9,816 bases of DNA from Candidatus Zophobacter franzmannii. GTDB lineage: Bacteria; Cloacimonadota; Cloacimonadia; Cloacimonadales; JAFGVF01. The stretch is taken from positions 1 through 9,816 of the forward strand of contig JAVCCX010000054.1 in assembly GCA_030765245.1 (NCBI GenBank), written 5' to 3'. The stretch's first letter is position 1. Every line of letters starts with the position of its first letter. The notes under the pieces were generated by a model that saw only the letters and a list, made by a program, of their open reading frames with translations, had not been told where the DNA came from and ran no database searches. Shown here piece by piece: positions 7,634-9,816 of the stretch. The translations under genes were made by a program, and so were the position numbers.

Positions 7634-7724
7634 TTACTCTCCTAACTTTGAGCTAATGCATCTCAAGAAAATGGGTTGGATTTCAATAAGTCAAGAAAAG
7701 AACTCTATCAGTGCAATTTTGTGT

Positions 7725-8876
7725 CTAATACATAGACAGCTTGGCTAGTTGAGTCTCTAAATCACCATTCTTAAATCTTCTGGTTCTGGTGGCACGAAGT
7801 CGCAGTTCTTTTGTTAGATTTTTATCACCAACCATAATATATGCCGTAGTTCCCTTACATTTGTTCTTTAAGTAGTCGCCTAACTGGTTGTAAAGCTGCT
7901 TTGCTTGAGCATTATCGCCTAATCTGACGCCATACGGCAAGTTTGTAACAATAGTACTGTTCTCAATCGGAGAATGCTTCTTAAAGTCCATTATTTCAAT
8001 CTTTATCTTCTCTCCCCCGGGAAGACAAGCAAGATTATCTCGGCAAACAAAAACCGCATCAGATGATATGTCACTGCCGGAGATCAAACCTTCCGGTAGT
8101 GGTCTAATCCCAGCCTTTGCAGTACTAACCACTTTATCGAATATCTTGGCATCATAATCAGGGAGATAACGAAGTCCCCACTTCTTTCTGAGGTAACCGG
8201 CAGGGATTCTGCAATAGTGCATTAGCCCTTCCGATAAAAGTGTACCTGAGCCACAGAATGGGTCAACAAGGGGAGTTTCACCATCCCATTTAGAGAAGCG
8301 AATTATTGCAGCACCGAGCGTTTCCTGCAAAGGAGCCATAACTCCACGCAGTCTGTACCCTCTTTTATGTAGTGAAGTTAGGGATAAGTCCAGACCAATG
8401 CTTGCATGATTCTTATGAATATGTAGTGAGAGTCTAAGGTCAGGATCTTTCTGGTCATAATTAGGTCTTTCACCCGTCTTCTTTCTAAATTGATCCACAA
8501 TAGCATCTTTCATCACTTGAGCTGCATAGATAGAGTGCTTTATCTTGCTGTCAGAAACATTCGCATTTATAGCAAAAGAATCTTCGTTTGAGAATATCTC
8601 ACTCCAGTCGATATTGCCTGTCTGAGTATATAAGTATTTATCACTATGACAGTCAAAACTCTTCAAGGGCGCGATTATTCTTGATGCTAATCGTGTTTGA
8701 TAGAGTATCCGATAAAGACTCTCTTTGTCTGCCTTAAAGCTCAATCCACGATAGATTGGTTTTACTTCTGAAGCACCTAATTCAGCAAATTCAAGTGAGG
8801 TCATATCCTCTAAATAGTTCGCTGTTTGGGCGAAAAAGTAACCGTGATGTATGTATTCGTAAATGAAATCTTTCAT
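7725..8876 (-). CDS. THUMP-type class I SAM-dependent RNA methyltransferase (RlmL N-half/YpsC-like), copy 2
   Basis: This 383-residue protein is a paralogue of the downstream gene at 5442-6584. Over 359 residues from the shared MT dipeptide (EDMTSLEF here, EEMTAEEF there) the two align without a gap and I count about 65% identity. It has the same order of parts: THUMP-type RNA-binding N-terminal region (LYRILYQTRLASRIIAPL), canonical SAM motif I DPFCGSGT (205-212), LISGSDIS, and catalytic loop NLPYG (312-316). A longer version could start at a TTG at 8900, but the ATG at 8876 is chosen: it has AGGA 4 bases upstream and gives an N-terminus matching the paralogue. It lies 48 bases after the DUF3307 gene on the same strand, consistent with cotranscription. 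With the canonical motif I, this may be the copy retaining the ancestral activity (inference); the methylated RNA base is not known. Confidence 0.88.
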   Translation of the reverse strand: MKDFIYEYIHHGYFFAQTANYLEDMTSLEFAELGASEVKPIYRGLSFKADKESLYRILYQTRLASRIIAPLKSFDCHSDKYLYTQTGNIDWSEIFSNEDSFAINANVSDSKIKHSIYAAQVMKDAIVDQFRKKTGERPNYDQKDPDLRLSLHIHKNHASIGLDLSLTSLHKRGYRLRGVMAPLQETLGAAIIRFSKWDGETPLVDPFCGSGTLLSEGLMHYCRIPAGYLRKKWGLRYLPDYDAKIFDKVVSTAKAGIRPLPEGLISGSDISSDAVFVCRDNLACLPGGEKIKIEIMDFKKHSPIENSTIVTNLPYGVRLGDNAQAKQLYNQLGDYLKNKCKGTTAYIMVGDKNLTKELRLRATRTRRFKNGDLETQLAKLSMY

Positions 8877-8878
8877 TG

Positions 8879-8886
8879 TTTCCTGC
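8879..8886 (-). promoter_or_regulatory. Ribosome binding site that decides the start of methyltransferase copy 2
   Basis: The minus strand reads GCAGGAAA just before ACA and the ATG at 8876. The alternative TTG at 8900 has no purine-rich site at the right distance, only AT-rich sequence, so the ATG is preferred. Confidence 0.55.
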
Positions 8887-8924
8887 TTTATCTTTTTCAA
8901 TATTATAACTACTGTACCTAATCT

Positions 8925-9647
8925 CTAAATTACCTCAGATTCTACCAATACCATACGCACAAATAGGGCAAACAAAATCGCAAGAAAGAAACTTACAAGG
9001 GTGCCGATGAGTACGTATTCAATTCTTTTATTTTCATCTTCTCCAGTCTTCAACCTTAACCATGATTTTACAGTCAGAAGAAAACCAATTCCAAGTGGCT
9101 GGTTTATTATAACAAATATGAATATTAGTAGCCTTTCAATAATACCTATAAATTTCCCACTATATTTCAAATCTTCAGCAAGTATCTTTTTTAGCTCTGG
9201 ATTGACAGAAACCATATAGTTCATTAGTTTTTCAATAAGGATACTTGAAAATCTTGTAACTCCTACTATCCCTATCGTAAAATAGAGCAAAATAGCTGAG
9301 AAATCTGATGTGTAAACTTCCAATTCAAATACTGTGAGTAAAAAGAGTACACTAAAGTGAGCTATCTGATCTCCAATAAAGAGTTTAAACTCAGGAATAC
9401 TTCTCTTCCTTAAGCGTATCACAATAAAATCTATTATTAAGTGCTGTAAAAACACTATCGTGAGAACTGTACCATAATTTTCAACTTCAGTTACTATGAA
9501 TAAAAGGAATGTTAGAACAAGATGTACTAGTGAGTGGAGAATCAGAAATAAAATTGAGTTATTCTTTTTTTCAACTAACCATTTGGGTTGCAATAGAAAA
9601 TCAGCAACTAAATGACCAACTAGGATTATTGCATAAAACTCTAACAT
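8925..9647 (-). CDS. DUF3307-family integral membrane protein
   Basis: This 240-residue protein is mostly hydrophobic, with membrane segments at roughly 3-21, 32-53, 59-77, 95-130, 165-190 and 215-237. The opening LVGHLVADFLLQPKW (10-23) is characteristic of DUF3307 proteins as I know them, whose function is unknown. Polar residues recur four apart inside or at the edges of the first membrane helices: H12/D16, H38/H42, H69/D73 and D93/H97, with Q20 and Q94 beside them. This pattern could bind a metal ion in the membrane (inference). The second half is less distinctive (GKFIGIIERLLIFIFV; a final VLIGTLVSFFLAILFALFV helix). The ATG at 9647 follows AAGGAAAGGA by 4 bases. It lies 82 bases behind the stop of a SatD-like gene, with two palindromes in the gap; a SatD/DUF3307 pairing is familiar to me in Bacteroidetes-type genomes. 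Confidence 0.75.
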   Translation of the reverse strand: MLEFYAIILVGHLVADFLLQPKWLVEKKNNSILFLILHSLVHLVLTFLLFIVTEVENYGTVLTIVFLQHLIIDFIVIRLRKRSIPEFKLFIGDQIAHFSVLFLLTVFELEVYTSDFSAILLYFTIGIVGVTRFSSILIEKLMNYMVSVNPELKKILAEDLKYSGKFIGIIERLLIFIFVIINQPLGIGFLLTVKSWLRLKTGEDENKRIEYVLIGTLVSFFLAILFALFVRMVLVESEVI

Positions 9648-9678
9648 CGTGTCCTTTCCTTATGTTCTTTGTGTCCTG

Positions 9679-9702
9679 AATACAACCCATAGAGGTTGTA
9701 TT
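9679..9702. promoter_or_regulatory. Palindromic operator-like site 1
   Basis: AATACAACC (9679-9687) and GGTTGTATT (9694-9702) are a perfect 9-bp inverted repeat around 6 bases. It lies 32 bases upstream of the DUF3307 start codon. A nearly identical site is centred 29 bases away. Perfect arms and duplication favour binding by a dimeric protein; the RNA could also form a stem-loop. Confidence 0.7.
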
Positions 9703-9707
9703 GTGCA

Positions 9708-9731
9708 AATACAACCTCTAGGGGTTGTATT
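9708..9731. promoter_or_regulatory. Palindromic operator-like site 2
   Basis: It has the same arms as the neighbouring site, AATACAACC (9708-9716) and GGTTGTATT (9723-9731), around TCTAGG. The arm distal to DUF3307 overlaps the TAA stop (9730-9732) of the SatD-like gene. Because the arms of the two sites are identical, alternative pairing between sites is possible in RNA. Confidence 0.7.
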
Positions 9732-9816
9732 ATTTCTCTATAATTAGTAAATATTCTTGTATCTCCTGCCAATTGCATTTATCAAGCAATTTCGATACAG
9801 ACTGTTGTGATTTTTG
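9730..9816 (-). CDS. C-terminus of a SatD-like protein (probable helix-turn-helix tail), partial
   Basis: Only 28 codons and the TAA stop (9730-9732) are inside the window; the gene continues past the right edge. The frame reads QKSQQSVSKLLDKCNWQEIQ followed by EYLLIIEK. The SQQSVSKLL stretch looks like the recognition helix of a DNA-binding helix-turn-helix (compare SQPAVSKRL-type helices), and the following NWQEIQEYL fits the closing helix of SatD-family proteins. The assignment is strengthened by the DUF3307 gene 82 bases downstream, a partner I associate with SatD-family genes. If it binds DNA, the twin palindromes directly after its stop are the obvious candidate sites. The identification rests on a short stretch and on context, so it is tentative. 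Confidence 0.5.
   Translation of the reverse strand, partial: QKSQQSVSKLLDKCNWQEIQEYLLIIEK

Noticed and set aside
8877..8900. TTG start at 8900 for methyltransferase copy 2
   Set aside because: The ATG at 8876 has a better placed AGGA and matches the N-terminal length of the paralogue; the extra eight residues show no conservation with copy 1.
8902..8907. Perfect TATAAT on the minus strand upstream of methyltransferase copy 2
   Set aside because: No reasonable -35 box lies 16-18 bases upstream, and the DNA is AT-rich. The gene is more simply explained as part of the upstream transcription unit.
9679..9731. CRISPR-like or intrinsic terminator reading of the paired palindromes
   Set aside because: There are only two copies with a 5-base gap, far too short for spacers, and no T-tract follows either stem on the minus strand.

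Overview
The window looks like a chromosomal segment of an anaerobic bacterium of the FCB group, most plausibly Cloacimonadota (inference). Three things point there. Two secreted proteins are built from modules common in that phylum: carboxypeptidase-regulatory-like and FN3 modules in one, and GLUG repeats with a type A (T9SS-like) sorting tail in the other. There is also an iron-dependent alcohol dehydrogenase, and the DNA is moderately AT-rich with AGGAG-type ribosome binding sites. No rRNA, tRNA, CRISPR, IS element or phage gene was seen.

Layout. (1) 1-1876, minus: 5' part of a large secreted multidomain surface protein that runs off the left edge. (2) 1877-2204: a 328-base divergent intergenic region with an outward promoter-like element on each side and four copies of the heptamer TGACACA. 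(3) 2205-4609, plus: an iron-type alcohol dehydrogenase and an MscS-type mechanosensitive channel overlapping by one base (TAATG). (4) 4711-5445, plus: an RluA-type pseudouridine synthase, meeting the next gene tail to tail with both stop codons inside one TTAA. (5) 5442-9816, minus: a probable five-gene transcription unit. Read 5' to 3' it holds the C-terminus of a SatD-like protein with a helix-turn-helix-like tail, a DUF3307-type membrane protein, a THUMP-type RNA methyltransferase, a broken GLUG/sorting-domain secreted protein, and a second THUMP-type methyltransferase about 65% identical to the first.

How it fits together. The two methyltransferases and the pseudouridine synthase are RNA-modification genes, probably acting on rRNA. 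The paralogous methyltransferases are a tandem duplication now separated by a decayed secreted-protein gene. The SatD-like/DUF3307 pair is a separate two-gene module with two near-identical 24-bp palindromes between its genes, which look like binding sites for a dimeric regulator, possibly the SatD-like protein itself.

Most worth a second look: the twin palindromes in the SatD-like/DUF3307 module; the four HxxxD-like motifs in the DUF3307 membrane protein; the frame-shifted deletion scar in the secreted-protein pseudogene; and the heptamer arrangement in the divergent promoter region. No clear novel defence or mobile system was found.
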